Assembly: GCF_021044585.1 (NCBI RefSeq)
Contig: NZ_CP087998.1
Span: 1,612,001-1,676,000 of the forward strand
DNA length: 64,000 nucleotides
Direction of reading: 5' to 3'
From: Sulfurimonas sp. HSL-3221
GTDB taxonomy: Bacteria; Campylobacterota; Campylobacteria; Campylobacterales; Sulfurimonadaceae
Both the position numbers and the translations under genes were made by a program. Under the pieces are notes generated by a model. That model did not search any database. It was given only the letters and a program-made list of their open reading frames with translations, and had not been told where the DNA came from. How positions within the stretch are numbered: the stretch's first letter is position 1; each line of letters starts with the position of its first letter. Positions 8,139 through 17,296 of the stretch are shown here, piece after piece.

Positions 8139-11100
8139 TTATGCCACGTCGACGTCGGAGAGACCGGCCAGCTCCTCCATGATGGAGTTGTTGACGCGGA
8201 TGGCCGAGTCGATGACGACGTTTTGCAGCTTGGAGACGATGTTGAGCTTCAACGGGCGCGTACCCGGGTGGCGGCGGACAAGGCGGTAGAGTTCTTCGAG
8301 GCGCTCGACGCCGTTGTCCAGGTGTAGGCGCAGGGTCAGCGGCTCCTGCGGCACCTCGCGAATCTTCGTACTGACCTTCTTGCTCTCTTTTTTCACCTCT
8401 TTGAGGCTCATGATCTTCGTCACGCTCGTACGGGTGAACATCTCCGTATGGGTCACCTTGACCTTGAAGGCAATAGGCTCGTCGAGGTTCATCGCCTCGA
8501 GCTCCTCGAGCTTGTCGCTGAAGAGCATCACCTCGAGGTTGCCGTGGAAGTCCATGATGTTGACGATGCCGAACTGGTTGCCCTTCTTGGAGATCTTCTT
8601 CGTAATCTCCTCCACCTTGCCGATAAAGATGGCATAGGAGCCGTCGGCGATGTTCTCCAGGTCGGACGAGAGGGTATATTCGAGCTGGTCAAGCTCCTCG
8701 CGGTAGTCATCGAGGGGGTGGCCGGAGACATAGAAGCCCAGGGTCTCCTTCTCGAACTCGAGGATCTGCTTAAGGCCGAACTCCGGCGCATCTTCGAGCC
8801 TGAGCTGTACCGTGGTGACGTCGGCGTCGTCGCCGAAAAGGCTGCCCGCGGCGTTCTTGCGCGCCTGCATGGAGTCCTTGGCCGTCTCGATGACCGTCTC
8901 CATCTGTTCAAGCAGCGCCCGGCGCGAATACTGGTAGCGGTCGAAGCCCCCCGCCTTGGCGATGGATTCGAGCACCTTCTTGTTCACCTTCTGCGGGTCG
9001 ATACGGTTGACGAAGTCCTGCAGGTCCGTGAACTCGCCGTCCTTGCGCACCTCGAGGATCGATTTGACCGCGGAGGTCCCGACCCCCTTGATGGCGCCGA
9101 GCCCGAAGAGAATGTGGTCCTGGTCATCTTTGCGGGTGGCGCTGAACTCGAGCTGCGAATCGTTGATATCCGGCGGGCTCAGTTCAATGCCCATCCGCTT
9201 GACCTCATCGATGTACTTGACGACCTTGTCCGTGTTGTCCTTCTCCGACGTCAGGAGTGCGGCCATGAACTCCTGCGGGTAGTAGGTCTTGAGCCACGCC
9301 GTCTGGAAGGTGACCATTGCGTAGGCCGCCGAGTGGGATTTGTTGAAACCGTAGCCGGCGAACTTCTCGATCAGGTCGAAGAGCGCGGAGGCCTTCTTGT
9401 AGTCCAGACCCTGTTGCTGCGCCCCTTCGGAGAACTCCCGGTTGTACTTCTCCATCAGGTCCGCTTTCTTCTTACCCATCGCACGGCGGACGATATCCGC
9501 CCCGCCGAGGCTAAAGCCCCCGACGGTCTGGACGATCTGCATGACCTGCTCCTGGTAGACGATCATGCCGTAGGTCGGTTCCAGGGTCTCTTTGAGCATG
9601 TCGAAGCTGACCTCCTCGAAGGGGTAGAAGATCTTCTTGCGCCCGTGCTTGCGTTCGATAAAGTCGTCAAGCATCCCCGACTCCATCGGTCCCGGGCGGT
9701 AAAGCGCCAGGACCGCAATAAGGTCTTCGAAGTTGGAGGGTTTTAGACGCTTGTTCAAGTCCTGCATCCCGCTCGATTCGATCTGGAACATCCCGACCGT
9801 CGCACCGGACTGGATCACTTCGTAGACCTTCGGGTCGTCCACATTGATCGTATTCCAGTCGATCACTTTGTCGTAGCGCGTCTTGACGAGCTTGATCGCG
9901 TTGTCGATGACGTCGAGGGTCTTCAGGCCGAGGAAGTCGAACTTGATCAGGTCGACGTCCTCGAGGTAGTTGAGCGAGTACTGGGTGACGAAGGTCTCCT
10001 CCCCCGGCGGCTTGTAGATGGGGGTCTTCTTCCAGAGCTCTTCGTTGCTGATGACGACCCCCGCCGCGTGCATCCCGGCGTTGCGCTTGAGCCCTTCGAG
10101 CTTGAGACTGAACTCCCAGACGCGCTTCGCCTGCGGGTCCGTGTCGATAAGTTCCTTGATCTTCGGCTCTTTCTGGAAAGCGCCCGGTTTGAAGTCGTCG
10201 CCCTTCTTCTTGCCGTTGAGGGTGATCCCCAGCTCTTCGGGGATGAGCTTCGCCATCTTGTCCGCCTGCGATAGCGGCATGTCGAGGACGCGGGAGACGT
10301 CGCGGATGACCCCTTTGGCCAGCAGGGAGCCGAAGGTGATGATCTGCGCCACCTGGTTGCGGCCGTACTTGCGCACAACGTAGTCAATCACCTCGCCGCG
10401 GCGCGCCTGCATGAAGTCCATATCGATATCGGGCATGGAGACGCGTTCGGGGTTCAAGAAACGCTCGAACAGCAGGTCGTACTTCATCGGGTCGATGTCG
10501 GTGATCTCCAGCGCGTAGGCGACGAGGCTCCCCGCCGCGGAACCCCGTCCAGGACCGACGGCGACCCCCATCCGCTTGGCTTCGGCGACGAAGTCCCAGA
10601 CGATGAGCATGTAGCCGGGGAACTTCATGGAGTTGATGACGTCCATCTCGTACTCCAGGCGCGCCCGGTACTCCTCGTGGCGTTCCGGCGGCACGTGTTT
10701 GAGACGCTCTTCCAGCCCCAGGCGGCAGCGGTGGATGAAGAACTCCGCGTCGTTCTTGTCGGCGGCGCCCATCCATTTTTTCTTATCGTCCGCCGTCGCG
10801 TTCTGCCCCAGCGGCGCATCGTCGGCGTGGTCGATATTGAGCCCCTCTTTGGCGGCGTATTCGCGGGTGAACTTGAAGTTCGGCGGCGTCGGGTTGCCAA
10901 GTTCGAGCTCGAGCTGGCACTTGTCGACGATCTCCTGGGTCGCCTCCAGCGCTTCGGGAACGTCCGCGTAGAGCCGCTGCATCTGCTCCGGACTCTTGAC
11001 GTAGAACTCGTGGACCGAGTGACGCAGACGGTTCGGGTCGTCATAGAGTTTATTCATCCCGATACACATGAACGCCTCGTGGTACTGTGCATCGTCGGGG

Positions 11101-11759
11101 AAGGTGTAGTGGGTGTCGTTCGTCGCGACGAGCTTGATGCCCGTCTCCTGCGAGAGTTTGAGCAGCGGCTCGTCGATAAAGAGCTGGTCGGCGATGCCGT
11201 GGCGCATCAGCTCCAGGTAGAAGTCCTCGCCGAAGATCTCCTTGTACTCCAGCGCCACCCGCTTCGCCTCGTCGTAGCCGCCGGCGCCGAATTTGACGTT
11301 ACGTTCGCTGTTGGTGTTAAGGTGCCAGCTCACCTCTCCCTGCAGACAGGCCGAGGTACAGACAAGCCCCTCGCTGTGTTCGCGCAGCTCCTGCTTCGTG
11401 ATGCGGGGAAAGTAGTAGAAGCCGTGGATATAGGCCATGGAGGAGAGGTACATCAGGTTCTCGTACCCCTTCTGGTTTTTCGCATAAAGGCAGATGTGGA
11501 AACGCTGGCGGGTGCTCTTGTCGTCGAGGGTTTCGCCGTTATGAATGTAGCCCTCCATACCGATGATGGGCTTGATCCCCTCCCCTTTCATCTGGTGCCA
11601 GAAGTCTATGGCGCCGAACATGTTGCCGTGGTCGGTCATCGCCACGGAGGTCATCCCGAGCTCCTTGACGCGTTTGGCCAGGTTGCTGATCTTGTTCGCG
11701 CCGTCGAGCAGGGAGTATTCGGTGTGCAGGTGCAGGTGGGTAAAGGGTTGGACGCTCAT
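8139..11759 (-). CDS. dnaE: DNA polymerase III alpha subunit
   Basis: The catalytic subunit of the replicative DNA polymerase, 1206 residues, a normal length for Campylobacterota DnaE. The N-terminal PHP domain opens with HLHTEYSLLDG (about residues 9-19). The polymerase domain carries the catalytic Asp pair in PDIDMDF near residue 442 and the FNKSHSAAYA motif that follows the fingers region. A helix-hairpin-helix segment (ILFGLGAIKGVG) and an OB-fold (GKVEEITKKISKKG) complete the C terminus. It synthesises both strands in the holoenzyme. It ends just before the araC-like gene and is preceded by the terminator of the TonB-receptor gene. Confidence 0.98.
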   Translation of the reverse strand: MSVQPFTHLHLHTEYSLLDGANKISNLAKRVKELGMTSVAMTDHGNMFGAIDFWHQMKGEGIKPIIGMEGYIHNGETLDDKSTRQRFHICLYAKNQKGYENLMYLSSMAYIHGFYYFPRITKQELREHSEGLVCTSACLQGEVSWHLNTNSERNVKFGAGGYDEAKRVALEYKEIFGEDFYLELMRHGIADQLFIDEPLLKLSQETGIKLVATNDTHYTFPDDAQYHEAFMCIGMNKLYDDPNRLRHSVHEFYVKSPEQMQRLYADVPEALEATQEIVDKCQLELELGNPTPPNFKFTREYAAKEGLNIDHADDAPLGQNATADDKKKWMGAADKNDAEFFIHRCRLGLEERLKHVPPERHEEYRARLEYEMDVINSMKFPGYMLIVWDFVAEAKRMGVAVGPGRGSAAGSLVAYALEITDIDPMKYDLLFERFLNPERVSMPDIDMDFMQARRGEVIDYVVRKYGRNQVAQIITFGSLLAKGVIRDVSRVLDMPLSQADKMAKLIPEELGITLNGKKKGDDFKPGAFQKEPKIKELIDTDPQAKRVWEFSLKLEGLKRNAGMHAAGVVISNEELWKKTPIYKPPGEETFVTQYSLNYLEDVDLIKFDFLGLKTLDVIDNAIKLVKTRYDKVIDWNTINVDDPKVYEVIQSGATVGMFQIESSGMQDLNKRLKPSNFEDLIAVLALYRPGPMESGMLDDFIERKHGRKKIFYPFEEVSFDMLKETLEPTYGMIVYQEQVMQIVQTVGGFSLGGADIVRRAMGKKKADLMEKYNREFSEGAQQQGLDYKKASALFDLIEKFAGYGFNKSHSAAYAMVTFQTAWLKTYYPQEFMAALLTSEKDNTDKVVKYIDEVKRMGIELSPPDINDSQLEFSATRKDDQDHILFGLGAIKGVGTSAVKSILEVRKDGEFTDLQDFVNRIDPQKVNKKVLESIAKAGGFDRYQYSRRALLEQMETVIETAKDSMQARKNAAGSLFGDDADVTTVQLRLEDAPEFGLKQILEFEKETLGFYVSGHPLDDYREELDQLEYTLSSDLENIADGSYAIFIGKVEEITKKISKKGNQFGIVNIMDFHGNLEVMLFSDKLEELEAMNLDEPIAFKVKVTHTEMFTRTSVTKIMSLKEVKKESKKVSTKIREVPQEPLTLRLHLDNGVERLEELYRLVRRHPGTRPLKLNIVSKLQNVVIDSAIRVNNSIMEELAGLSDVDVA

Positions 11760-11815
11760 CGTAGGCCTTCAAAAAAGTATTCGGTAATCAGGAATTTATT
11801 ATAGTGGGATGCGGG

Positions 11816-11855
11816 TAAAAAGAAGCTCTCCCCGAGTACCCGGCCCGGGATTCGG
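11816..11855 (-). terminator. Intrinsic terminator of the TonB-receptor gene
   Basis: On the minus strand an imperfect G+C-rich stem (11832-11855: CCGA and CCCGG pairing with CCGGG and TCGG) is followed about 8 bases later by a T-rich run complementary to 11817-11825. It lies 35 bases beyond the receptor stop codon, between that gene and dnaE. Confidence 0.6.
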
Positions 11856-11889
11856 AGCGCGCATTAAGCGAGGAGCGAAAGTTGCGCGC

Positions 11890-14061
11890 CTAGAAGCGGT
11901 AGATGAGCCCGGCGAAGTACTCTTTGCCCGGTGCGACCGTGATCGTCGGGTCCTCGCGGTCGAAGGTACCGTCCCCGCTCTTGTCGCCGGTAAAGTAGAC
12001 CGTCTGGTAGTAGTGTTCGTCAAAAACGTTGTTGACCTTGACGTAGCACTCCAGTTCGTTGCCGCCGACGTGCATCGTGTAGCGTGCCTGCAGGTTCAGA
12101 AAAGCGTATCCCGGCATCTTGATCATGTTCGTCTCGTCCGCGTAATACTCCGATTGCGCGTACACCTGGCCGATCACCTTCAGGTTCGGCGAGAACCTGA
12201 TTGTCGTGTAGAGGTCGAAGATGTTGTTCGGGGTTCTCGGCAGCTCGTTGCCGACGATGTCATACTCTGGTCCGCGGTAGGCGATCTTCACGGGGTCATG
12301 TTTCGTGAACTCCGCCTTCAGATAGGTATAGGCGAGGTTGAACGAGAGGCGCCGCGAGGGATCGCTCTTGAGGGAGAGTTCCACCCCACGGTTGCGCGCA
12401 TCGCCGATATTGTCCGTGATGCCGCCGCTGGTCGCGAACGAGTAGGTCCCGAAACGGTAGCCGATGATATCTTTCGTATCCATCTGAAAAACGGAGAGCT
12501 CGTAATCGAGGAGATGCCCCCCGATATTCCCCCGCGCGCCGACCTCGTAGGTGATGCTGCGCTCGACGTCGATGGGCACGGCCACGCCGTCCGTGCGGTT
12601 GCGGTTTTCGTAGTTCGTGACCATCTTGTCCACTGTCGGCGTACGGTAGCCGGTGGAGATGTTGGCGTAGAGGGTCGTATCGGCATTCACGGCATAGGTT
12701 GCTCCGACCCGGTAGCCGTTTTCGTTATAGGTGTGATCCTCGTAGAGCTTCTCATTGTTCCAGTCGGTGCCGTTGTAGTCGTGCGAAACAACCTTGTACA
12801 TATCTTTCTGAATATCGTGGCGCATATTGACTACGGCCGTCCATGCCGGCGTGATGGCATATTTCAGCTCACCGTAAAAGGCGTGCAGACGCTGGTCGTC
12901 ATTGGTGTGTGTCAGCTCCCCGGCATAGTTCGCGACGGGATTCCCCTCGACGTCCGTCGAGTTGTAGTCGATCAGCGTCTCGCTGCCCGACTGGTACTGG
13001 CGGTCACCGAACTCATAGCCGACAAGATAGGCAAAATCCGCCAGCTCCTGTTTGAACTCCAGCTTGGCACCCTTCTGTTTTTTGTGTTCCAGGGTATGCC
13101 GCGCGTAGGTGTCGCCGATGCCGTCGCCGTCGGTATCCTGCGGGCTGGAGATGTAATCGTATTCGTCAATGTAGTCGTAGACGTTCAGCAGCAGGTTCCC
13201 CCCGTTGGCGAACTCTTTCGTATAGGTAAGGATGTACTTGTCCAGGTCGACCTCGTTGTCCTTCTGGAAGCCGCTCGCCTCCGTTCCCCGGGGATTGGCG
13301 TCCGCCGCGGTGACACCGGTCGATGAAGCGCGTTTCTGCTCCTCGTACTTGAGCGTCTTGTCGATCCCCAGCGTCACATCGCTCGTATCGTCGATATAGT
13401 ACGAAACCTTACCGCTGAGTGACTTGTTCCAGTAGGCCGAATCGACCCAGTATCCGTCGCTTTTACGGTAGTTCGCGTTCAAACTGGCGGCGAAGCTCTC
13501 CCGGCTGATGCGGGCCGTCGCTTCGTAATCCTGAGCATTGTAGCTCCCCGCTTCCGCACTGACCGAATAGGCGTCGTCGCCGCCCCGGGGCTTGGAGGTC
13601 GTTATGACGATGGCACCGGCCATCGCGCGGTTGCCGTAGAGATAGGCCGCACTCCCCTTGATCACCTTGATGCTGGTGATATCGCTCATATTGAGACGAA
13701 ATTTGCCGCTTTTCGCGTAGACGGGGACACCGTCGACAATAATGGCGACCCCCGTGTCCTCCCACATAAACTCCTGCTGGTTGATCCCCCGGATATGGAT
13801 CTCGACGACTTCGTTGCCCATATAGTCCGCCGTCACGCCGGGAACGGTCTGAAGCACCTCGTTGAGCTGCTTGGGATTGATCTGCTCGATCAGCTCCTGA
13901 TCGATGTAGTTCACCGTCGAGACTTCGGTCTTCCCGGCCGCCTCGTTGGTGATCGTCGACGACTCCACGCTGATCGTCTCCATCGTATAGTTATCCGCCG
14001 CTCCAAGCGCGCTGAACGCTCCAAAAAGAACGGCACCCGCCGCCGCAACACTTATTTTCAT
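11890..14061 (-). CDS. TonB-dependent outer-membrane receptor
   Basis: A 723-residue outer-membrane transporter. I start it at the ATG at 14059-14061, which has an AGGGGGAG box and opens a signal peptide (about 1-20); the frame upstream lies in A+T-rich promoter DNA. The plug domain follows, with a TonB-box-like segment near METISV, NEVLQTVPGV and the IHIRGINQQEF motif. A 22-strand barrel ends in the terminal aromatic signature GLIYRF. These receptors import metal chelates, cobalamin or other scarce ligands using TonB energy. The ligand is not evident. It sits 175 bases downstream of the dehydratase/polyferredoxin operon and has its own palindromic promoter, so a link to that operon is likely but unproven. 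Confidence 0.95.
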   Translation of the reverse strand: MKISVAAAGAVLFGAFSALGAADNYTMETISVESSTITNEAAGKTEVSTVNYIDQELIEQINPKQLNEVLQTVPGVTADYMGNEVVEIHIRGINQQEFMWEDTGVAIIVDGVPVYAKSGKFRLNMSDITSIKVIKGSAAYLYGNRAMAGAIVITTSKPRGGDDAYSVSAEAGSYNAQDYEATARISRESFAASLNANYRKSDGYWVDSAYWNKSLSGKVSYYIDDTSDVTLGIDKTLKYEEQKRASSTGVTAADANPRGTEASGFQKDNEVDLDKYILTYTKEFANGGNLLLNVYDYIDEYDYISSPQDTDGDGIGDTYARHTLEHKKQKGAKLEFKQELADFAYLVGYEFGDRQYQSGSETLIDYNSTDVEGNPVANYAGELTHTNDDQRLHAFYGELKYAITPAWTAVVNMRHDIQKDMYKVVSHDYNGTDWNNEKLYEDHTYNENGYRVGATYAVNADTTLYANISTGYRTPTVDKMVTNYENRNRTDGVAVPIDVERSITYEVGARGNIGGHLLDYELSVFQMDTKDIIGYRFGTYSFATSGGITDNIGDARNRGVELSLKSDPSRRLSFNLAYTYLKAEFTKHDPVKIAYRGPEYDIVGNELPRTPNNIFDLYTTIRFSPNLKVIGQVYAQSEYYADETNMIKMPGYAFLNLQARYTMHVGGNELECYVKVNNVFDEHYYQTVYFTGDKSGDGTFDREDPTITVAPGKEYFAGLIYRF

Positions 14062-14079
14062 TTCTCCCCCTCTCTGCAT

Positions 14080-14109
14080 AATATTAAATAAATATATATA
14101 TTTAATATT
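14080..14109. promoter_or_regulatory. 11-bp perfect palindrome upstream of the TonB receptor
   Basis: AATATTAAATA (14080-14090) is mirrored exactly by TATTTAATATT (14099-14109) with an 8-base A/T spacer. The palindrome lies 18 to 48 bases before the receptor's ATG, across the expected promoter. It is a candidate operator for a metal-responsive repressor. It does not match the Fur box well, and the arms are purely A/T, so chance symmetry is possible. Confidence 0.45.
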
Positions 14110-14236
14110 GAGTTTAATAATTAAGACCAAATTCTAGGAAAGGGGTGTTACAGATGTGTTAAATAGAGGGGTTTCATGAAGAAGAATTAAAAAATTCCAA
14201 AAAATTGGGACGATAAGGCAACCGCGCGGGCAGTGC

Positions 14237-15049
14237 CTATACCGCTTCGCCGCTTTCGTAGGCGTAGGACTCCCAGGCGAGGACGGCGGCACCGAGCGAC
14301 GTCGTGATCTGCGGAAAGGCCGGCACGAAGATCGGTTTGCCCAGCTCGTTCTCGATGGCGTTGACCAGCCCGCTGTTGAGCGCCGGGCCGCCGTCGAAGT
14401 AGATCCCCTCGTTGATGCCGACCCGCTTCACGAGCTTCACAATCCGTTTGGCGATAGAGTAGTGCACCCCGCTGACGATCTCCTCGACGCGGTGGTTGTT
14501 CCCCAGCAGGCCGATAATCTCCGACTCGGCGAAAACGGCGCAGGTACTGTTGATGGAAAGCGGCGTGCCGGTGGATTTGAAGTGGTACTCCCCCAGCTCG
14601 TCCACGCCGATTTCCAGGTTGCGGGCGACGACGTCGAGGAACTTTCCCGTCCCCGCCGCGCAGCGGTCGTTCATCGCGAAATTGACGACGTTGCCGTCGC
14701 TGTCCATGGCGATCGCCTTGGAGTCCTGCCCGCCGATGTTGATGATCGTCTTGATCTCGCCATGGCCCTGCGCCGCGGCCCGCGCGCCGATGGCGTTGGC
14801 GGTGATCTCGCTGATGTTCTCGTCCGCCTCCTTGAAGAGTTTACGGCCGTATCCCGTCGCGACGGTATAGCGCAGCGCCTCCGGGGTGACGCCCACCTCC
14901 GCCATCAACTGCGCGAGGCTCTCCTGGGCGTATTTGTAAAACATGCTGCCGCTCGCACTCACGCGGTGCCCGACCAGACTCCCCATCCCGTCGACGATGG
15001 CGATCTTGATCGCCGTCGACCCGATATCGATCCCTGCAAAATACTCCAT
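14237..15049 (-). CDS. Acyl-CoA dehydratase activase (BadF/BcrA/HgdC family ATPase)
   Basis: A 270-residue ATPase of the ASKHA fold. It has the phosphate-binding loop GIDIGSTAIKIAIVDG at residues 6-21 and NIGGQDSKAI near 104-113. Cys130 (NDRCAAGTG) and Cys170 (NSTCAVFAESE) lie at the places where HgdC-type activases jointly hold a [4Fe-4S] cluster across the homodimer. In this family ATP hydrolysis drives a very low-potential electron into the partner dehydratase or double-cubane protein. Its ATG overlaps the stop of that partner's gene (TAATG), so the pair is made in coupled fashion. Activity is inferred from the family; the substrate system is unknown. Confidence 0.93.
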   Translation of the reverse strand: MEYFAGIDIGSTAIKIAIVDGMGSLVGHRVSASGSMFYKYAQESLAQLMAEVGVTPEALRYTVATGYGRKLFKEADENISEITANAIGARAAAQGHGEIKTIINIGGQDSKAIAMDSDGNVVNFAMNDRCAAGTGKFLDVVARNLEIGVDELGEYHFKSTGTPLSINSTCAVFAESEIIGLLGNNHRVEEIVSGVHYSIAKRIVKLVKRVGINEGIYFDGGPALNSGLVNAIENELGKPIFVPAFPQITTSLGAAVLAWESYAYESGEAV

Positions 15050-16323
15050 TACTGTCTCCTTTTTCTGCTCTTGAGCGATTCGACGAAGGCCTCGACCCGC
15101 GTCGTGAGCTGCCCCAGCTGACTGGGGCTGTAGTCGCTCTCAAGGTAGAGGATGGGAATCCCCTCCTTCTCCATCGCCGCCAGAACGGAGCGCTGCTCCA
15201 TCTCGTAGACCTGGCACCCCGCGAAGGCCTGGTAAACGACGCCGTCGGCGCTGAACTCCTTCACCAGCTCGACGATGCGGCGGATCCGGTCGTCGTTGCG
15301 GGTAAAGACAGGGCAGGTGCACCCTTTCAGATAGCGGTCCGCGACCGCGTCGACCATGTCGTAAAGGAACCACTCATCCACCGAGACCATGTCGTTGAAG
15401 AGGCGGTTCGATGAGCAGCTCTCGTCCGCGACAATCACCGCGTCCGCCATCTCGATGAGCTGCGGCACCTTCAGGTTCGGGAAGATCGGGGGCGATCCGG
15501 TGTAAACGATGCGCGGGCTGCGTTTGCGGGCGGCACCGATGCCCTCCTTCACACGCGCCTCCATCTCTATTAGCAGCCGTTCCACCGCCGCGCTCCATGC
15601 CTCGGTCTTGTCGAAGAAAAAGGCGTTGGTCACAAGGAACATATCGTTGCCCGAGATCGGCGGCAGCTCCGCTTTACGCAGGGCGCTCAGACGGTGGTAA
15701 AGCGTCTGGGCGTAGCCGACCTTCTGGATGGAAGCCTTGAGCTTTCGGCGCGTCAACTTCGTTTTCAGCTCCTTCGAGAGTGTCTTGGTGAAGTTGCGCA
15801 CGCTGCGGCGCCAGTACTCCCGGCTCTCCTCGCTCTCCTTGACCCGGGGAAACTCCATTTCATACACCGGGTAGCCCATCTCCTCGACGATCCCCGTCGC
15901 CTTCGTTTTCTGGTCGCAGGTTGTCGGCGTCACGACGAGGTCCGGCGCATCGGCGAAGTGGTCCGTCGCGAAGGCCCCCACCGTGGCCTTGACCAGCGGG
16001 CAGGATTTCGACGGCAGGTATTCGCCGCCGATCTCGTCGTCGGTGTAAAAGCCGTTGCAGAGCCGCACCGGTGCCGCGCCGAGGGCGTCGATCACTTCGT
16101 AGGGAACCTGGATGCACATCGTCCCCACCTTCGTTTTCCCCTCGTGCATCGGCGTCATGTCGCAGTGGTAGCGCCGGTGAAGCTCGTAGAAGTACTCCAT
16201 CGCCTCCGGGGGGTTGACGGCGTATTCGCGCAGCGTGTCGAGCACCTTTACCGCTTCCATCGCCTTGTGGCGTCCCTGCCGCTCTCTGGGCGTCTCTATC
16301 GTATGGTCGTTACGCGCGTTCAT
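15049..16323 (-). CDS. 2-hydroxyacyl-CoA dehydratase family / double-cubane cluster-type protein
   Basis: A 424-residue protein of the HgdB/FldI superfamily. I place the start at the ATG at 16321-16323, which has a GGAGG box 6 bases upstream. Conserved cysteines lie at residues 54, 70, 89, 108, 136, 303, 335, 337 and 370, in contexts such as VRLCNGF, TTCDQKTK, DESCSSNR and GCQVYE. The family includes subunits of 2-hydroxyacyl-CoA dehydratases and the homodimeric double-cubane cluster proteins, which reduce small molecules. A single dehydratase-like gene next to one activase fits the double-cubane arrangement; true dehydratases need two different subunits. It overlaps the upstream polyferredoxin gene by 14 bases. 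The substrate is unknown. Confidence 0.87.
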   Translation of the reverse strand: MNARNDHTIETPRERQGRHKAMEAVKVLDTLREYAVNPPEAMEYFYELHRRYHCDMTPMHEGKTKVGTMCIQVPYEVIDALGAAPVRLCNGFYTDDEIGGEYLPSKSCPLVKATVGAFATDHFADAPDLVVTPTTCDQKTKATGIVEEMGYPVYEMEFPRVKESEESREYWRRSVRNFTKTLSKELKTKLTRRKLKASIQKVGYAQTLYHRLSALRKAELPPISGNDMFLVTNAFFFDKTEAWSAAVERLLIEMEARVKEGIGAARKRSPRIVYTGSPPIFPNLKVPQLIEMADAVIVADESCSSNRLFNDMVSVDEWFLYDMVDAVADRYLKGCTCPVFTRNDDRIRRIVELVKEFSADGVVYQAFAGCQVYEMEQRSVLAAMEKEGIPILYLESDYSPSQLGQLTTRVEAFVESLKSRKRRQ

Positions 16324-17296
16324 CGTCGCCTCCGGGTCTGTCAATCTGCATACGTTTGGAAAATCCTTCCTTGGTGGACTGAAAAATGGTAAAGCCGGCG
16401 ATATCGGCCTGCAGGCACCCCTCTTCCGGGCAGGCGGCGATGCACTTCATGCAGAGCGTACAGTCGTCGCGCAGGATGTCGCGGCTCTGCACGTCATCGG
16501 CGATATCCTTAATCTGCATGTCGCAGACGGTGTAGCAGTCGCCGCACTTGGTGCACTTGCCGCCGTCCTTCTTCAGCTTCAGGATGGAAAATTTGCTGAA
16601 GGAGTACTGCAGCGCGCTCATCGGGCAGAAGAAACAGAAGAAGCGTTTCTTCACAAAGGAGCCGGCGAGGAACATCCCCGTGATGACCATTCCCAGCGCC
16701 GTCAGGATCATCGTCGTTTTGCTGGAGAAGTCGATCGTCCATTGCGAGAAATCCCCGACGAAGAGCGGCGTGATCATCCGTCCCGGGCAGATCTGGCAAA
16801 ACGCCGCCCGCCATTCGCCCCCGATCAGCCCCGCGCCTATCGCCACCGGCAGCAAGAGCAGCAGAACGAGCAGTACGTACTTGATCACCTTGAGGCGGTT
16901 GAACTGCGTCTGGTTGTAGCTGCTGTAGCGGATGCCGAAAAGCTTGCGCAGCGAGGTGAGCCAGTCCTGCATCGTTCCCAGCGGACAGACGAAACCGCAC
17001 CACGCCTTATTGAAGACGATAAACCAGAGCAGGAAGGTGACAAATCCAACCAGGATCCCGATGCTCGCCATACTGAAAAGCATGCCCAGGGGACGGCCGA
17101 GCTGGTGCTGCAGCGGCAGCAGGTAGCACATGCCGCCGTTTTGGCGGTCATAGCCGCAGGAGAGCACCGGCATATTACTGCCCAGATCGATCGCGAAATA
17201 GGCCCCGTAGATCAACAGCACAAAGGTGACCAGCTGGACGATCGCGCGGAAACGGCGCAGGTTGCCCAGATCGAGGAATCGCCTAATCCTTTTCAT
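16310..17296 (-). CDS. NapH/CcoG-like membrane polyferredoxin
   Basis: A 328-residue inner-membrane iron-sulfur protein. The ATG at 17294-17296 is chosen because GGAGG lies 8 bases before it. Several transmembrane segments alternate with cysteine motifs WCGFVCPLG, FCQICPG and FFCFFCP. The C-terminal cytoplasmic part carries two classical 4Fe-4S motifs, CTKCGDCYTVCD and CTLCMKCIAACP. This is the NapH/NosR/CcoG layout, which passes electrons between the quinone pool and a soluble or periplasmic acceptor. It overlaps the DUF4198 gene by 14 bases and the double-cubane-type gene by 14 bases. That placement suggests it feeds or drains electrons for the activase/dehydratase pair. Confidence 0.88.
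   Translation of the reverse strand: MKRIRRFLDLGNLRRFRAIVQLVTFVLLIYGAYFAIDLGSNMPVLSCGYDRQNGGMCYLLPLQHQLGRPLGMLFSMASIGILVGFVTFLLWFIVFNKAWCGFVCPLGTMQDWLTSLRKLFGIRYSSYNQTQFNRLKVIKYVLLVLLLLLPVAIGAGLIGGEWRAAFCQICPGRMITPLFVGDFSQWTIDFSSKTTMILTALGMVITGMFLAGSFVKKRFFCFFCPMSALQYSFSKFSILKLKKDGGKCTKCGDCYTVCDMQIKDIADDVQSRDILRDDCTLCMKCIAACPEEGCLQADIAGFTIFQSTKEGFSKRMQIDRPGGDDERA

Noticed and set aside
15049-16323. Classical 2-hydroxyglutaryl-CoA or phenyllactyl-CoA dehydratase
   Set aside because: Those enzymes need two different dehydratase subunits plus CoA-transferase genes. Only one subunit-like gene and one activase are present, which fits the double-cubane type better.
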